A DNA stretch of 64,000 nucleotides, taken from contig JACQNC010000014.1 of assembly GCA_016203225.1 (NCBI GenBank), positions 27,715 to 91,714 on the forward strand. The letters are read 5' to 3'. Each line of letters starts with the position of its first letter. Position 1 is the stretch's first letter. Source of the stretch: Candidatus Woesearchaeota archaeon (GTDB lineage Archaea; Nanobdellota; Nanobdellia; Woesearchaeales; ARS49). The position numbers and the translations under genes are program-made. The notes under the pieces are model-generated. The model did no database searches. It saw only the letters and a program-made list of their open reading frames with translations, and was not told the DNA's origin. Below are positions 1 to 8,820 of the stretch, piece by piece.

Positions 1-387
1 CGCGAGCTTGGCTGGCAGAAGAACGCATGCCTTGTCGTGAAGGAAATTTTGCCGGGAATTTTCGAGATCATCAGCGCCGGCGGCTCTTGCCAACAAACGA
101 GAATTCTCGACGAGAACGAGCGCCGGCGGCTATATGATATCGAGCACGCAACGGTCTCGCCAAACTTCGACAAGAATGAGCGCGCATTTGTGTTGGCGGG
201 CAGCCATGCCGCGTTCTGCTGGAAGGGGAGCCTGCTGCATTCAAGCAATGGAGCGTATCGCGTGCCATTTCCGACGGATTTCCCGGATGCGATCGGTAGT
301 ATGTTCACGGTCGAGCCGAGCGGCAGTGGACTGATCCTTGACTTCCGGCAGCCGTGCACAACGGGGTCTCAGCGCCCCAGTGCCTAA
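1..387 (+). CDS. Partial hypothetical protein (5' end outside window)
   Basis: The frame is open from base 1 to the TAA at 385-387, so the gene probably starts upstream of the window; the first in-window start would be a GTG at 37. The visible part has no signal peptide, no membrane segment and no motif I recognise. The C-terminal residues are low in hydrophobicity and may be weakly constrained. A promoter for the next operon follows after about 85 nt. Function unknown; it could also be an old gene remnant. Confidence 0.45.
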   Translation, partial: RELGWQKNACLVVKEILPGIFEIISAGGSCQQTRILDENERRRLYDIEHATVSPNFDKNERAFVLAGSHAAFCWKGSLLHSSNGAYRVPFPTDFPDAIGSMFTVEPSGSGLILDFRQPCTTGSQRPSA

Positions 388-470
388 CTTTAAGGGAACG
401 GACCAAAACGCCTAGTGCGCCCGCGGGGATTTTTTTGAACCCTGACCAGGGCATATTCCTCAACGATACT

Positions 471-478
471 TATTTAAA
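471..478 (+). promoter_or_regulatory. TATA box of the hicBA operon
   Basis: TATTTAAA lies 23-30 nt before the ATG at 501. This is the spacing expected if transcription begins at the start codon, so hicB would be leaderless. Seen by eye; no mapped transcription start is available. Confidence 0.6.
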
Positions 479-500
479 GGCAGAATCCATAAATAGCGAT

Positions 501-719
501 ATGGAATACCGTCTTTCAGCGGTCATCTCAAAGGAAGCGAAGTTCTTCGTAGCCCGCGGTGTCGAGATCGAGCTCGCGAGCCAGGGCAAGACGGTCGAGG
601 AAGCGTTGAAGAACCTCAAGGAAGCGTTCGAGCTGTGGATCAAGCACGCGGATGCCGACGAGCTTGACGTGTTCAAGGACGCGAGTTCTCCCATCGTGAC
701 GCAAGTCGTCGCCGCATGA
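501..719 (+). CDS. hicB: HicB-type antitoxin
   Basis: A 72-residue protein with the small HicB fold pattern: MEYRLSAVI strand, then a segment on self/non-self 'GVEIELASQGKTVEEAL' and a helix KNLKEAFELWI. HicB proteins neutralise HicA and often repress their own operon. The ATG at 501 is chosen because a TATA box sits 25 nt upstream; longer in-frame starts would read through that promoter. The stop codon overlaps the HicA start by 4 nt (ATGA), so the two are translationally coupled. No DNA-binding tail is visible, so repression may need a partner. Confidence 0.8.
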   Translation: MEYRLSAVISKEAKFFVARGVEIELASQGKTVEEALKNLKEAFELWIKHADADELDVFKDASSPIVTQVVAA

Positions 720-946
720 AATTGCCGGTCCTTTCCGGCAGGGAAGTCGTCAAACTGCTCTGCAACAAATTCGGCTTCAAGGTACTCGACCAGACTGGAA
801 GCCACGTCATCCTCTTCGGCGAACGCGACGGCGTCAAGCGCAAGCCGGTCGTCCCGCAGCATCCTGAGCTTGCTAAAGGCACCCTGCTGAGCATCCTGAA
901 GCAGGCAGGCTTGACGCGCGACGACTTGGAAAACGCGTTAAAGTGA
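716..946 (+). CDS. hicA: HicA-type mRNA interferase toxin
   Basis: A 76-residue protein with the double-stranded-RNA-binding-like HicA fold: SGREVVKLLCNKFGF, the catalytic histidine in TGSHVILFG (His30), then VPQHPELAKGTLLSILKQAGL. HicA cleaves mRNA ribosome-independently until bound by HicB. Length and motif order match the family. The order antitoxin then toxin, with a 4-nt overlap, is one of the usual arrangements. All key residues are present, so the toxin looks intact. Confidence 0.85.
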   Translation: MKLPVLSGREVVKLLCNKFGFKVLDQTGSHVILFGERDGVKRKPVVPQHPELAKGTLLSILKQAGLTRDDLENALK

Positions 947-1090
947 GCACGGATTCGAACTCTCCCGTGCGTTACAGGCGCTCCCTTTTGCGACGTTCCT
1001 GCAACAACCCCCTAGTGCGGCCCATTTGTGGCCCAAAACCGCAAGAACTCAAAAGAAAATGGGATTTTTCTTCCTTCAGGGTTGGCAAAG

Positions 1091-1098
1091 TTTTTAAA
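1091..1098 (+). promoter_or_regulatory. TATA box of lemA-htpX
   Basis: TTTTTAAA lies about 25 nt before the ATG at 1122, again the leaderless spacing. It favours 1122 over the GTG/ATG at 1113/1116. Confidence 0.55.
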
Positions 1099-1121
1099 CG
1101 CATCCTGATTCGGTGATGACC

Positions 1122-1673
1122 ATGAACCCACTCTGGATAGTCGCAATCGTCGTAGCGGTTTTCGTCCTCGCCATAATAATAATCTACAACGGCCTTGTCA
1201 GGATAAAGAACCAGGTCGAGAACTCATGGGCGCAGATAGATGTCCAGCTGAAGCGGAGATTCGACCTTATCCCCAACCTCATAGAGACCGTCAAGGGTTA
1301 TGCGAAACACGAGAAAGGGGTGCTGGAGGAGATAACCAAAGCGAGGACAGCTTTCATGAGCGCCACGACCGTCCAGCAGAAAGGCAAGGCAGCGAACATG
1401 CTTGAAGGCACGTTGAAGACGCTGTTCGCGGTCTCTGAGAATTATCCCAAGCTCCAGGCTAACGAGAATTTCCTCCAACTCCAGGAGGAGCTCTCAGGCA
1501 CGGAAAGCAAGATAGCTTACGCGCGCCAGCATTACAACGACATGGTCATGGAATTGAACACGAAAGTCCAGACATTCCCGAGCAACGTGTTCGCGCGGAT
1601 GTTCGGCTTCACCGCGAAAGAGCAGTATCCTGTCCCTGAAGAAGAACGCAAGAATGTCAAAGTGCAGTTCTAA
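1122..1673 (+). CDS. lemA: LemA family membrane protein
   Basis: 183 residues. One N-terminal membrane helix (about residues 3-24, WIVAIVVAVFVLAIIIIY) is followed by the typical LemA coiled region with the signature motifs QVENSWAQIDVQLKRRFDLIPNL and ENYPKLQANENF. The family is structural and poorly understood; it is often next to HtpX-type proteases, exactly as here, with a 12-nt gap. The first residues could also start at 1113 or 1116, but the promoter spacing favours 1122. The bulk of the protein should be cytoplasmic or extracellular depending on helix orientation, which the sequence does not decide. Confidence 0.9.
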   Translation: MNPLWIVAIVVAVFVLAIIIIYNGLVRIKNQVENSWAQIDVQLKRRFDLIPNLIETVKGYAKHEKGVLEEITKARTAFMSATTVQQKGKAANMLEGTLKTLFAVSENYPKLQANENFLQLQEELSGTESKIAYARQHYNDMVMELNTKVQTFPSNVFARMFGFTAKEQYPVPEEERKNVKVQF

Positions 1674-1685
1674 AGTGCTGATGCG

Positions 1686-2588
1686 ATGGACAAGCTGAAC
1701 ATACACGAGGAAGTGCGCTGGAACAAGATCAAGACGCACCTCATCATCTCGTTGTTCATAATCCTCATAGCCGCCCTCGGATATTCCCTCGGCATCATCT
1801 ACGGCGCCCCCATATTCGGGTTCATCGTGGCCGTCATCGGGGCACTATTCTACACGATAATAATGTACATCCAGGGAAGCAACCTCATACTCAAGACCAC
1901 AGGCGCGCGCGAAGTCACCAAACGCGAATACCCCCACCTGTTCCATACCGTCGAGGGGCTCGCGATAGCGGCGGGCATCCCGACGCCGAAATGCTACGTC
2001 ATCGACGACACCGCGCGGAACGCCTTCGCGACAGGGAGATCGCCCAAAAACGCCTCGATCACCGTCACCACCGGACTGCTGGCGACCTTGGACCGGCAGG
2101 AACTCGAGGGCGTCGTCGCCCACGAGATGTCCCACATCAAGAATTACGACATCCGCGTGATGCTGATGACCGCCGTGCTGGTAGGGATCACTATACTCCT
2201 CAGCGACTTCATACTGCGATCATTCCTGTACGGAGGTCATAGGGAAAGGAAAGAAGGGGGAGGATTGCTCCTGATACTCATCGCGGTGGCCATCGTGCTC
2301 GCGATACTTGCGCCGATCATCGGCGAGCTGATAAAGCTCGCGGTGAGCCGTCGAAGGGAGTACCTGGCGGATTCCAACGGAGCGCTCCTGACCAGGAACC
2401 CGGAAGGCTTGGCCAGCGCGCTCGGGAAGATAAAAGCGGATCCCGACCCGCTCGTCGACAAGGCGAACAAGGCGACCGCGCACCTGTTCATCTCAACCCC
2501 CTTCCGAAGGACAACCGGGGTCGTGGCGCGCCTGTTCAGCACCCACCCCGCCATCGAGGACAGGATCAACAGACTGAAGAGCATGTGA
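1686..2588 (+). CDS. htpX: HtpX-like membrane zinc metalloprotease (M48)
   Basis: 300 residues, the usual size. Two N-terminal membrane helices (about residues 18-58), then the M48 domain with the zinc-binding HEMSH motif near residue 146 and the distal zinc ligand region SRRREYLADSNGA after two further membrane segments. The C-terminal FSTHPAIEDRINRLKSM is typical of the family. HtpX degrades misfolded membrane proteins. It is cotranscribed with lemA. Both metal ligands and the catalytic Glu are present, so the enzyme should be active. Confidence 0.95.
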   Translation: MDKLNIHEEVRWNKIKTHLIISLFIILIAALGYSLGIIYGAPIFGFIVAVIGALFYTIIMYIQGSNLILKTTGAREVTKREYPHLFHTVEGLAIAAGIPTPKCYVIDDTARNAFATGRSPKNASITVTTGLLATLDRQELEGVVAHEMSHIKNYDIRVMLMTAVLVGITILLSDFILRSFLYGGHRERKEGGGLLLILIAVAIVLAILAPIIGELIKLAVSRRREYLADSNGALLTRNPEGLASALGKIKADPDPLVDKANKATAHLFISTPFRRTTGVVARLFSTHPAIEDRINRLKSM

Positions 2589-2670
2589 CGCTGATACGCA
2601 GGACTTCTGGCGGTTTTTGATCCAGCTTTTTGTCATAACGTTTTTATGCTTGACGCAGTTCTTCGCGGTC

Positions 2671-2955
2671 ATGCGATACACCCCGAGTCGTCCACGGCGT
2701 GAACCTCCTGCGGTCTACGTCTACGGATTCGTCCGGAAGGACCGGCACATGGTGGAGAATTCCGATGTCGATGCGCTCAACGTCGTCGACCATCTGTCTC
2801 GCGTCCTGGTCGGGTACGAGCATCCGGAGAGCGTGCCCAAGATCATCCTCTCGCGCGCGACTCCGCTTCCGGAAGAGCAGCGCAGGGAGCTCAGCGACCG
2901 GTTCGACATCGAGGATGAGCCTCCTGAGAAACACGTCCTGCGCGGGCTCGCCTGA
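2671..2955 (+). CDS. Hypothetical protein, 94 aa
   Basis: A charged, soluble protein of unknown family. The ATG at 2671 is chosen because a TATA-like TTTTTATG at 2641-2648 lies about 26 nt upstream; an earlier ATG-like start would run through the promoter. Features seen: a basic N-terminus, a central VDHLSRVLVGYEHPESVPKI stretch and an acidic C-terminus. It ends one base before the convergent gene's stop codon at 2956. No membrane segments. Function not recognised. Confidence 0.6.
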   Translation: MRYTPSRPRREPPAVYVYGFVRKDRHMVENSDVDALNVVDHLSRVLVGYEHPESVPKIILSRATPLPEEQRRELSDRFDIEDEPPEKHVLRGLA

Positions 2956-4395
2956 CTACTGCCCGAAGCCTATCTGAGAGAGGTTCGACTTCGTTCTCCT
3001 TATCCGTCCAGGTGAAGTCTCGCACTTCGTCACGGCGACCGGAAGGCGCATCTGGCCCAGGATGCTCAGCTTGCTGCGGATCTTGTATGTTATGACGCGC
3101 TCCTCGCCGGCGTCGAGCTCCTCGAGCGTCCACTTGATGAGCGTGCCCTTCTTCTCGTCATGCGCGATCTTGACCGGACGCATCGTGCCGATCTCGAAGT
3201 CGCGGATGACCTCGGCTATGTGCGGTACCTTGTCCAGCACGGTGACGTTCTTAACGACGCGGCCAGACCGGTTCGCGACCTCGATCAGCACCTTCAGCTC
3301 ACTCATGCCGCCTTCCTTGGCGGCGATCACGACCGCGGACTTTCGGACGACGAGAGGGCTGCGGAACAGGTAGTACGCTGCGATGGCCACCGCGAACACG
3401 AAGAACACCACCAACAGCGGCCGGTAGTTGGTCGTGACTCGGATCACCGTCTGCTCGCCAACATCGAGATCCACATCCCAAGCGTCATACGTGCCGTCAG
3501 GCAGTTCGACCTTCTTGGCGATCGGTTCCGAGGTGGTGAACCAGCTCTGTAGGATGCCGCTCTTCAGCTTGAATTCGGTGGTCTTCGGCGCGTTGCCGTT
3601 GTTGGTGAGAGTGTAGTCCCAATCCGTGCGCAAAAAGCGCGCTTTCTCCGCTACCGACGACGCGATCTCGCCGTATTCGATGATCTCGAACTCGATAGGC
3701 TCGGCCTCGAACGGCAGGATCTGGTCGCCGTCAGGAACGAGAGCGGTGATGCGCAACACGTCGCGCTGCGGCGGCGTGTCCTTCGGGATCTTGATCGGGA
3801 ACACTAGCTGCTTCTTGTCCAGACCAAGGATCGAGAACTTCGATTCGGTGTTCAGAAGGGTGCTTCGGATTTTCAAGGAGACGTTCGCGAGGTCGCGCCG
3901 GTTGGCGTTCTGCACGTTCACTGTGACCGTGACCGGCTCGCGCGGGTCGACCTGACTGTCGATCTCGGGCTTGATGCGCAGCGCCGGCACGTACTGTCCC
4001 GGGACATAGTCCTTCGGGTTCACGCCTATGATGAGCGTCCGCTTCAGGATGGCTCCGGAGGTCGTGTGGCGGATGTGGAGCGCGAACGCGTAATAGCCGG
4101 GCGACGCGTAGAGCGGCCTGACCGAGAGGCGCACCTCCTTGGTCTCGCCGCGGGCGACGCTGATGGGGCGGGCGATGTCCGTGCTGATATCCCACTCCAC
4201 ATCTGGAGTGTAGATGTCGAACTTCTCTGAAGTCCCGGAGTCGTGCGTGATGAGGAGCGTGTATGTCGCGGCTTCGCCCAGCTTCGTGCTGGTCTGCGGC
4301 GGATCCACGATCACGTTGAACTCGATCGCGGCCGCGGAACTTGCGAGCGCAAGAGCAAGCAGAAGCACGATTGACGACGCCCTCTTTACGCTCAT
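2956..4395 (-). CDS. Membrane-anchored secreted surface protein, DUF11-like
   Basis: 479 residues. A cleavable-type signal peptide (SIVLLLALALASSAAA) is followed by an extracellular part of all-beta character that resembles the NEW3/DUF11-type domains of archaeal surface proteins (strands such as VTVTVNVQNANRRDLANVSLKI). A membrane helix (LLVVFFVFAVAIAAYYLF) lies near residues 325-343 and a second beta domain follows it, which would then be cytoplasmic; that topology is odd for such a domain. The start at 4395 fits a TATA box at 4420-4427. Role inferred only: envelope or secretion-related scaffold. Confidence 0.75.
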   Translation of the reverse strand: MSVKRASSIVLLLALALASSAAAIEFNVIVDPPQTSTKLGEAATYTLLITHDSGTSEKFDIYTPDVEWDISTDIARPISVARGETKEVRLSVRPLYASPGYYAFALHIRHTTSGAILKRTLIIGVNPKDYVPGQYVPALRIKPEIDSQVDPREPVTVTVNVQNANRRDLANVSLKIRSTLLNTESKFSILGLDKKQLVFPIKIPKDTPPQRDVLRITALVPDGDQILPFEAEPIEFEIIEYGEIASSVAEKARFLRTDWDYTLTNNGNAPKTTEFKLKSGILQSWFTTSEPIAKKVELPDGTYDAWDVDLDVGEQTVIRVTTNYRPLLVVFFVFAVAIAAYYLFRSPLVVRKSAVVIAAKEGGMSELKVLIEVANRSGRVVKNVTVLDKVPHIAEVIRDFEIGTMRPVKIAHDEKKGTLIKWTLEELDAGEERVITYKIRSKLSILGQMRLPVAVTKCETSPGRIRRTKSNLSQIGFGQ

Positions 4396-4419
4396 CCCAC
4401 CGGAACGAGCGCGAGTTTG

Positions 4420-4427
4420 TTTATAAA
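4420..4427 (-). promoter_or_regulatory. TATA box in a 34-nt gap
   Basis: TTTATAAA sits 25-32 nt upstream of the start at 4395, within the 34-nt gap after the upstream gene's stop. It shows that the surface protein can be transcribed on its own although it follows another gene on the same strand. Confidence 0.55.
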
Positions 4428-4429
4428 CA

Positions 4430-5602
4430 TTACGATGAAGAGGATTCCTTCTGCTTCGGACGCATGCTTCTGCGGACAAGATAGGTGAGACCGATGCCAA
4501 GCGGGACACCGATCGCAAGACCCTTCACTATGTTCCACGGATCGAAGAACCGATCCAAGAACGTCGGCCCTTCAGTCTTTGCTGACTGTGTCTCGGGCCT
4601 GATCGCGATCCCCAAATTGTGCGCATTCCTTTCGAAGCTCTCCTTGCACTCTCGATAGGATTGGATTATGTCCTTTGGAGCGTCGTGGTATGAGAGATAT
4701 TGGATGCGATGGTCCATTTGGCCTGCGATGACGCGTAGGGTGCTCTCAATCTCGCCCAGATGCTGCTTCGCATCCGGACTACTCAGCGCGCGCTCGAGAT
4801 GCAGCGTGAGCGCAGAATAGTCTGTCGAACCCACGAATTCGCCCGTTGGCAGCCGTTCGATGCGGCTACGCTCTGCGCAGAGCTGCGCACTCACGAGGTC
4901 GAGATCGAAGACGAGCTTCGAGTCCGTGATCGCGTACTTGTGCTGATCCTCGCGCCCATCCGCGTCGATGTTCAAGAAGACGAGCTCTCCGTCATAATAC
5001 GCGAACGCGGGGCATTGACTCCGGTGATCAGCCTCGGAGAGTCCGAGTCCGGGAACGTGCGTCGGGTGCGTGTGGCACCAGAGGAGCACATCGCTGTCCG
5101 AGCGAACGCGTCTATCCGTCGGATGCGACTGGCTGTCCATCGTCAGACGGATGATGTCGAGGAAGTATTCGCGGCACGGGTGGTCGGTCTTGCCCAGGAT
5201 GAATGCCTGCACTTCCTTTTCGAGGCTGGTCGCTTCCTTGCGTTCGCCCCGCAGCCAGGTCAGATCCTTGAGAAGATTGACCTTCTGTCCTTGCGTCAGC
5301 GGCGTCCCGGCGCGCAGCGCTACATAGGCATCGACCGGAGGTTTCTGGGAAAGCGCCTCAAGTGTGATATTGTTTGCAGGTCCGCGGATCACGAACTCTG
5401 ATTCGCCGATTTTCTGTAGGTCTTGTTCATATAGAAATCGCGCGAGCTTGTTGATGTTCTCCTGTCGTGCCAAAAATGTGTAGGGAAACGCGCCAGGCGT
5501 CTCTTTAGGCACGACCGTGATGACCGGCGGTTTGCGCTCGTAGATCGTGCATCCTGCGAGCAGGCCCGCCAATCCGCCTATGAACTCTCTCCGCGTCAGC
5601 AT
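4430..5602 (-). CDS. Tat-exported lipoprotein with JAMM/MPN-type metallopeptidase motif
   Basis: 390 residues. The N-terminus MLTRREFIGG carries a twin-arginine motif and runs into a lipobox LLAGC, so it looks like a Tat-exported lipoprotein. Around residues 174-191 the sequence LLWCHTHPTHVPGLGLSEAD matches the JAMM metal motif HxHP...SxxD, with an 8-residue spacer. JAMM enzymes remove ubiquitin-like or other conjugates, usually in the cytosol. A possible second membrane helix lies near the C-terminus (GLAIGVPLGIGLTYLV), followed by a basic tail. A TATA-like TTTAAAT at 5626-5634 gives a leaderless start at 5602. The protease call rests on one motif; the surrounding fold was not checked. Confidence 0.65.
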   Translation of the reverse strand: MLTRREFIGGLAGLLAGCTIYERKPPVITVVPKETPGAFPYTFLARQENINKLARFLYEQDLQKIGESEFVIRGPANNITLEALSQKPPVDAYVALRAGTPLTQGQKVNLLKDLTWLRGERKEATSLEKEVQAFILGKTDHPCREYFLDIIRLTMDSQSHPTDRRVRSDSDVLLWCHTHPTHVPGLGLSEADHRSQCPAFAYYDGELVFLNIDADGREDQHKYAITDSKLVFDLDLVSAQLCAERSRIERLPTGEFVGSTDYSALTLHLERALSSPDAKQHLGEIESTLRVIAGQMDHRIQYLSYHDAPKDIIQSYRECKESFERNAHNLGIAIRPETQSAKTEGPTFLDRFFDPWNIVKGLAIGVPLGIGLTYLVRRSMRPKQKESSSS

Positions 5603-5651
5603 GGTTTAAAAGGCACGGACACCCCATTTAAATCTTTTCCAATATAGATGT

Positions 5652-7718
5652 TCAAGTAGCTATGATGCTGCTCACGTGACCATCCTTCTGCACGCGAAGC
5701 ACGCTATCGACCATCGATTCGATCTTGTTCTCGTGGCTGACGATGATGACTTGTTTAAGTCGCAACTGCTCGAGCACGTCGCGCACCTTGTCAAGCTGCT
5801 CTGCGCTGAAACCATCAGTCGGCTCGTCAAGGATCAACACATCCTTCGTCTTGATGGTGTTGATTACGTCATTTATCACCTTGTTCAACGCCAGCCGGTA
5901 CGCCAGCGCGCACGCCGTCTTCTCGCCGCCTGACAGGTTCGTGACATCGACATCATACCCGTTCTGCGTGATGACCGGCGTGAACGTGTCGTCCAAACGC
6001 GCGGTCAACAACTCATCCTCGATAAGGATCCCGAACCAGCGCTGGAACAGGTCGTTGAACTCGTGATGCACGCGGGAGAGCACGTGCTTCTCCATCACGT
6101 CCATCAGGTTCGCGAAGTGGTCGGTCAGCCAGGCCTGAACTGCCATCGTGCGCTGCAACTTCAGCTTCGCCTGCTCCTTCCGCAACAATTCTTCCCGGAC
6201 GCTATCGGCGAACACTTCGATGCCCTCCAATTCTTTCAGCAGCCGTTGGTGATCAATGTCGAGGCGACGCTCGTCAGCGAGCAAGCGCTCGAACTCGAGA
6301 CGCGCCTTCTTCACCTCATCCTCTGCGCCCGCCTGTGCGTCCACGAGCGAGGTCACCTCCGCGACCTTCGTGCGCAACGACTCGGCCTGTCCCGCTGCCT
6401 GGTGCCGTGTCTGTTCAAGCGTCGCAATAAGGGCTTGCCTGTCCTGCGCCGCAGAGCGTTTCGCGTTCAACAGCAGCGTCTCTGATTCCTGCCGCCGCAA
6501 CGCGTCGGACTCCTGCTTCAACACGACCAATTGCGTCTCGAACTGCTCGCGCGCGGCCGCGTGCCGTCGCAGATAGTCCTCGATCCGGTGGAGTTTCTGG
6601 TTCTCGGTGAAATCGATGCGGCTCTTGTGGTCCAGCGTGACGACCTGCAGGCACGTGGGGCAGTTGCTCAGCGTCGCGATCTTTTGCTTGAGCTCATCCG
6701 AGAACTGCTTCTGTGTCTGCAGTTGCGCGACAGCAACGTGGCTCTCGCGCACGCACCGTTCAAGATCAGTGACCTGCAGTTGTTTCTGGCCGAGCGCGTG
6801 TCTTAGTTCTTCTAGAGAGACGGTCTGCTTCCGCAGATCGGGCGCCATCGCGTCCAACTGCGCCTTTATGCCCGCGAGGTCGCGCTCGGCGCGCTGCGCG
6901 GTCTGTTCGTGGTGCGCGAGGCTCGTCTTAGCGACCTGCAATTCCTGGCGCAAGCGCTGCACGTCCTTCACCGTGTCCTCCTTCTGCTGCACGCGCTGGC
7001 GTTGCGCAGCGGTCTGTTGCCGTGCGAGCTCGAGGCTTTTCTTGACCGTCTCAGAGCGCGCCTTGGCCGACTGTGCCTCTTCCTGCTTGAGCGCCAAAAC
7101 TTTCTTCTTCGCCTCCAAGTCCAGCGTGAACCCTTCCAAGTGCCTGCGCTCCTCCTTCAATTCACGGACGTAGATCGTCGCGTTCTCCTTGATACGCTTG
7201 TACTTGTCCACATCGAAAACCCTGCGCAACGTCTCGAGCCGGCCGTCCTTGTCCTCGAACAGGATGCGCTTCATCTCCTCCTGCGGCGTGAACACGGTGT
7301 AACGGAACAGCAACGCCTTGCTTTTCGACAGGAACTCCCTCGGATATCCCAACAGGTCGATCATCCATGCCTTCAATTCCTGGGCGGTGCCGTCCTTGCG
7401 GACGCCGGCGGTCTCGAGCCAGCCCGCGTCCTGTGCGATCCGGTCCTTCTGGCGCTTCAACGCGCGATGGATGGCATACGTCTGGTCATCCAACGAGAAA
7501 GACAACTCGACGAATCCCTCGCGGCTGCCGTTCCGCAACAACGCCGCGCCGTCCACGTCGCCACGGAGCAATCCGAACAGCGCGAATTCGATCGCGAGAA
7601 GGATGGTGGACTTTCCCGAGCCGATATCGCCCGCCAGCAGCAGGCTGCCGTCAGGGAATTCGATGTGCTGGTCGATATAGCTCCGGATATTCTTCAGCGT
7701 GAGAGATTTGAGTAACAT
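5652..7718 (-). CDS. rad50: Rad50-like SMC-family ATPase with zinc hook
   Basis: 688 residues. N-terminal Walker A GDIGSGKS (about residues 33-40), long coiled coil, a CPTC zinc hook near residue 353, second coiled coil, then the ABC signature LSGGE (about 595) and Walker B LILDEPTDGF (about 630). This is the Rad50 layout, used with Mre11 in DNA double-strand-break processing. It is shorter than most archaeal Rad50 proteins (usually about 850-900), because both coiled-coil arms are short. No Mre11 gene is next to it. The start at 7718 (MLLKSLTLKN) fits the TATA at 7748-7755 better than an earlier one at 7736. Confidence 0.88.
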   Translation of the reverse strand: MLLKSLTLKNIRSYIDQHIEFPDGSLLLAGDIGSGKSTILLAIEFALFGLLRGDVDGAALLRNGSREGFVELSFSLDDQTYAIHRALKRQKDRIAQDAGWLETAGVRKDGTAQELKAWMIDLLGYPREFLSKSKALLFRYTVFTPQEEMKRILFEDKDGRLETLRRVFDVDKYKRIKENATIYVRELKEERRHLEGFTLDLEAKKKVLALKQEEAQSAKARSETVKKSLELARQQTAAQRQRVQQKEDTVKDVQRLRQELQVAKTSLAHHEQTAQRAERDLAGIKAQLDAMAPDLRKQTVSLEELRHALGQKQLQVTDLERCVRESHVAVAQLQTQKQFSDELKQKIATLSNCPTCLQVVTLDHKSRIDFTENQKLHRIEDYLRRHAAAREQFETQLVVLKQESDALRRQESETLLLNAKRSAAQDRQALIATLEQTRHQAAGQAESLRTKVAEVTSLVDAQAGAEDEVKKARLEFERLLADERRLDIDHQRLLKELEGIEVFADSVREELLRKEQAKLKLQRTMAVQAWLTDHFANLMDVMEKHVLSRVHHEFNDLFQRWFGILIEDELLTARLDDTFTPVITQNGYDVDVTNLSGGEKTACALAYRLALNKVINDVINTIKTKDVLILDEPTDGFSAEQLDKVRDVLEQLRLKQVIIVSHENKIESMVDSVLRVQKDGHVSSIIAT

Positions 7719-7747
7719 ACGCCCCTTCAGGACCACAGAAACGGCAC

Positions 7748-7755
7748 TATATATT
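7748..7755 (-). promoter_or_regulatory. TATA box of the Rad50-like gene
   Basis: AATATATA on the minus strand, 30-37 nt upstream of the chosen start at 7718; a short leader of a few bases is likely. Confidence 0.5.
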
Positions 7756-7778
7756 GTTCGTGGTGGTCGAGAATATAG

Positions 7779-8663
7779 TCACTCAAACAGGCTTGGACCG
7801 CAACGCGCTTCCAGGTCAGGCACCTTCGGCGTGCGGTTCTTCTTCTGGTTGCCGAATGCAAGCGTAGGGATCCTGCCATTCGGCAGTTGTCGCTGCAGTT
7901 CGTCCCAACTCCAGAACCGTTGTTGTCGCGCTGACAAAAAGACCGAGGGATCGATGAACTGCGCAGGCGTCCAACCCGTCGCGGCGACCCAGAGACATAC
8001 TTGGGTCATGTATGGCGACAGCCCGTTTTTGGCGCCATGCTCCGCGATTATCCGCTCACCAAGCGCGTACTGGTCAGGCCTCGGCCCCGAGGTCGTGCGG
8101 TAGTTCGGCTGCTTGAACTCCTTGTGCCCGAGATACCTAAGGAATTTCACCATCCACGTGTCTATGGGGACACCGTGCATGTAGCCGATATGGCCCCACA
8201 ACATCCGCTGACCTTTGTACCATATGCCTGGGGCGGTCTCGGCGAACTTGTCACCCAGCTCGAACTCCTTCTTCTTGCCGTCATTGCAGTCCTCGACGAT
8301 CATGTCAGGCATTTCCGAGCGCATCCACCAGCCCGCGAGCATCACGAGACGCTGGCGTTTCTGGTTCGGACCGTTCAGTTTGCTCAGGCAGGAACGTAAC
8401 GCGAGACTGTGCCTGTCGGTCCAGAGCTTCCGCGGATCGCCGAACCCTTCAGCCAGCAGCATCGCGTACGTGCTCACGTGCATCGGATAGTCCTGGCGCG
8501 CAGCCAACACCGAGAACATAGCGCCTTGGAACAACGTCTCGGACGTGACCGGCCTTATCTGGTGCAAGGCCATGTAATCGTCAGCCCGTTTCCTGATTTC
8601 CGGAGTGAGCTCCCAGTTAGTGGCGCCGTACGAGAACTGTCTCAACCCCTTCACTTCACCCAT
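7779..8663 (-). CDS. Probable HhH-GPD superfamily DNA glycosylase
   Basis: 294 residues, helical, soluble. The stretch with IWYKGQRMLWGHIGYMHG then VPIDTWMVKFLRYLG resembles the helix-hairpin-helix plus Gly/Pro...Asp loop of HhH-GPD DNA glycosylases, with the lysine and aspartate in plausible catalytic places (as in the archaeal 8-oxoguanine glycosylase group). That is inference from pattern, not a search. The start at 8663 is chosen because a TATA-like TATAAAAG at 8687-8694 lies about 26 nt upstream; alternatives at 8669 and 8681 are close. It lies upstream of the Rad50-like gene, which would fit a DNA-repair neighbourhood. Confidence 0.5.
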   Translation of the reverse strand: MGEVKGLRQFSYGATNWELTPEIRKRADDYMALHQIRPVTSETLFQGAMFSVLAARQDYPMHVSTYAMLLAEGFGDPRKLWTDRHSLALRSCLSKLNGPNQKRQRLVMLAGWWMRSEMPDMIVEDCNDGKKKEFELGDKFAETAPGIWYKGQRMLWGHIGYMHGVPIDTWMVKFLRYLGHKEFKQPNYRTTSGPRPDQYALGERIIAEHGAKNGLSPYMTQVCLWVAATGWTPAQFIDPSVFLSARQQRFWSWDELQRQLPNGRIPTLAFGNQKKNRTPKVPDLEARCGPSLFE

Positions 8664-8820
8664 GATCATATTTGCCTTCATCTTCGTATAAAAGAATATC
8701 GTCAGTGTAGGCCATGATGGGATTGTCGCGCCTGTGCGCTGTTTGTCGCACAATAGGTTAAGTCCACGAATGTCTTGATACTGGAGATATGACATTACTA
8801 TCGCATTTTTGGAGGATTGC

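Noticed and set aside
3299..4518. Longer start for the secreted protein at 4518
   Set aside because: It would read through the TATA box and overlap the stop of the upstream gene; the signal peptide begins at the ATG at 4395.
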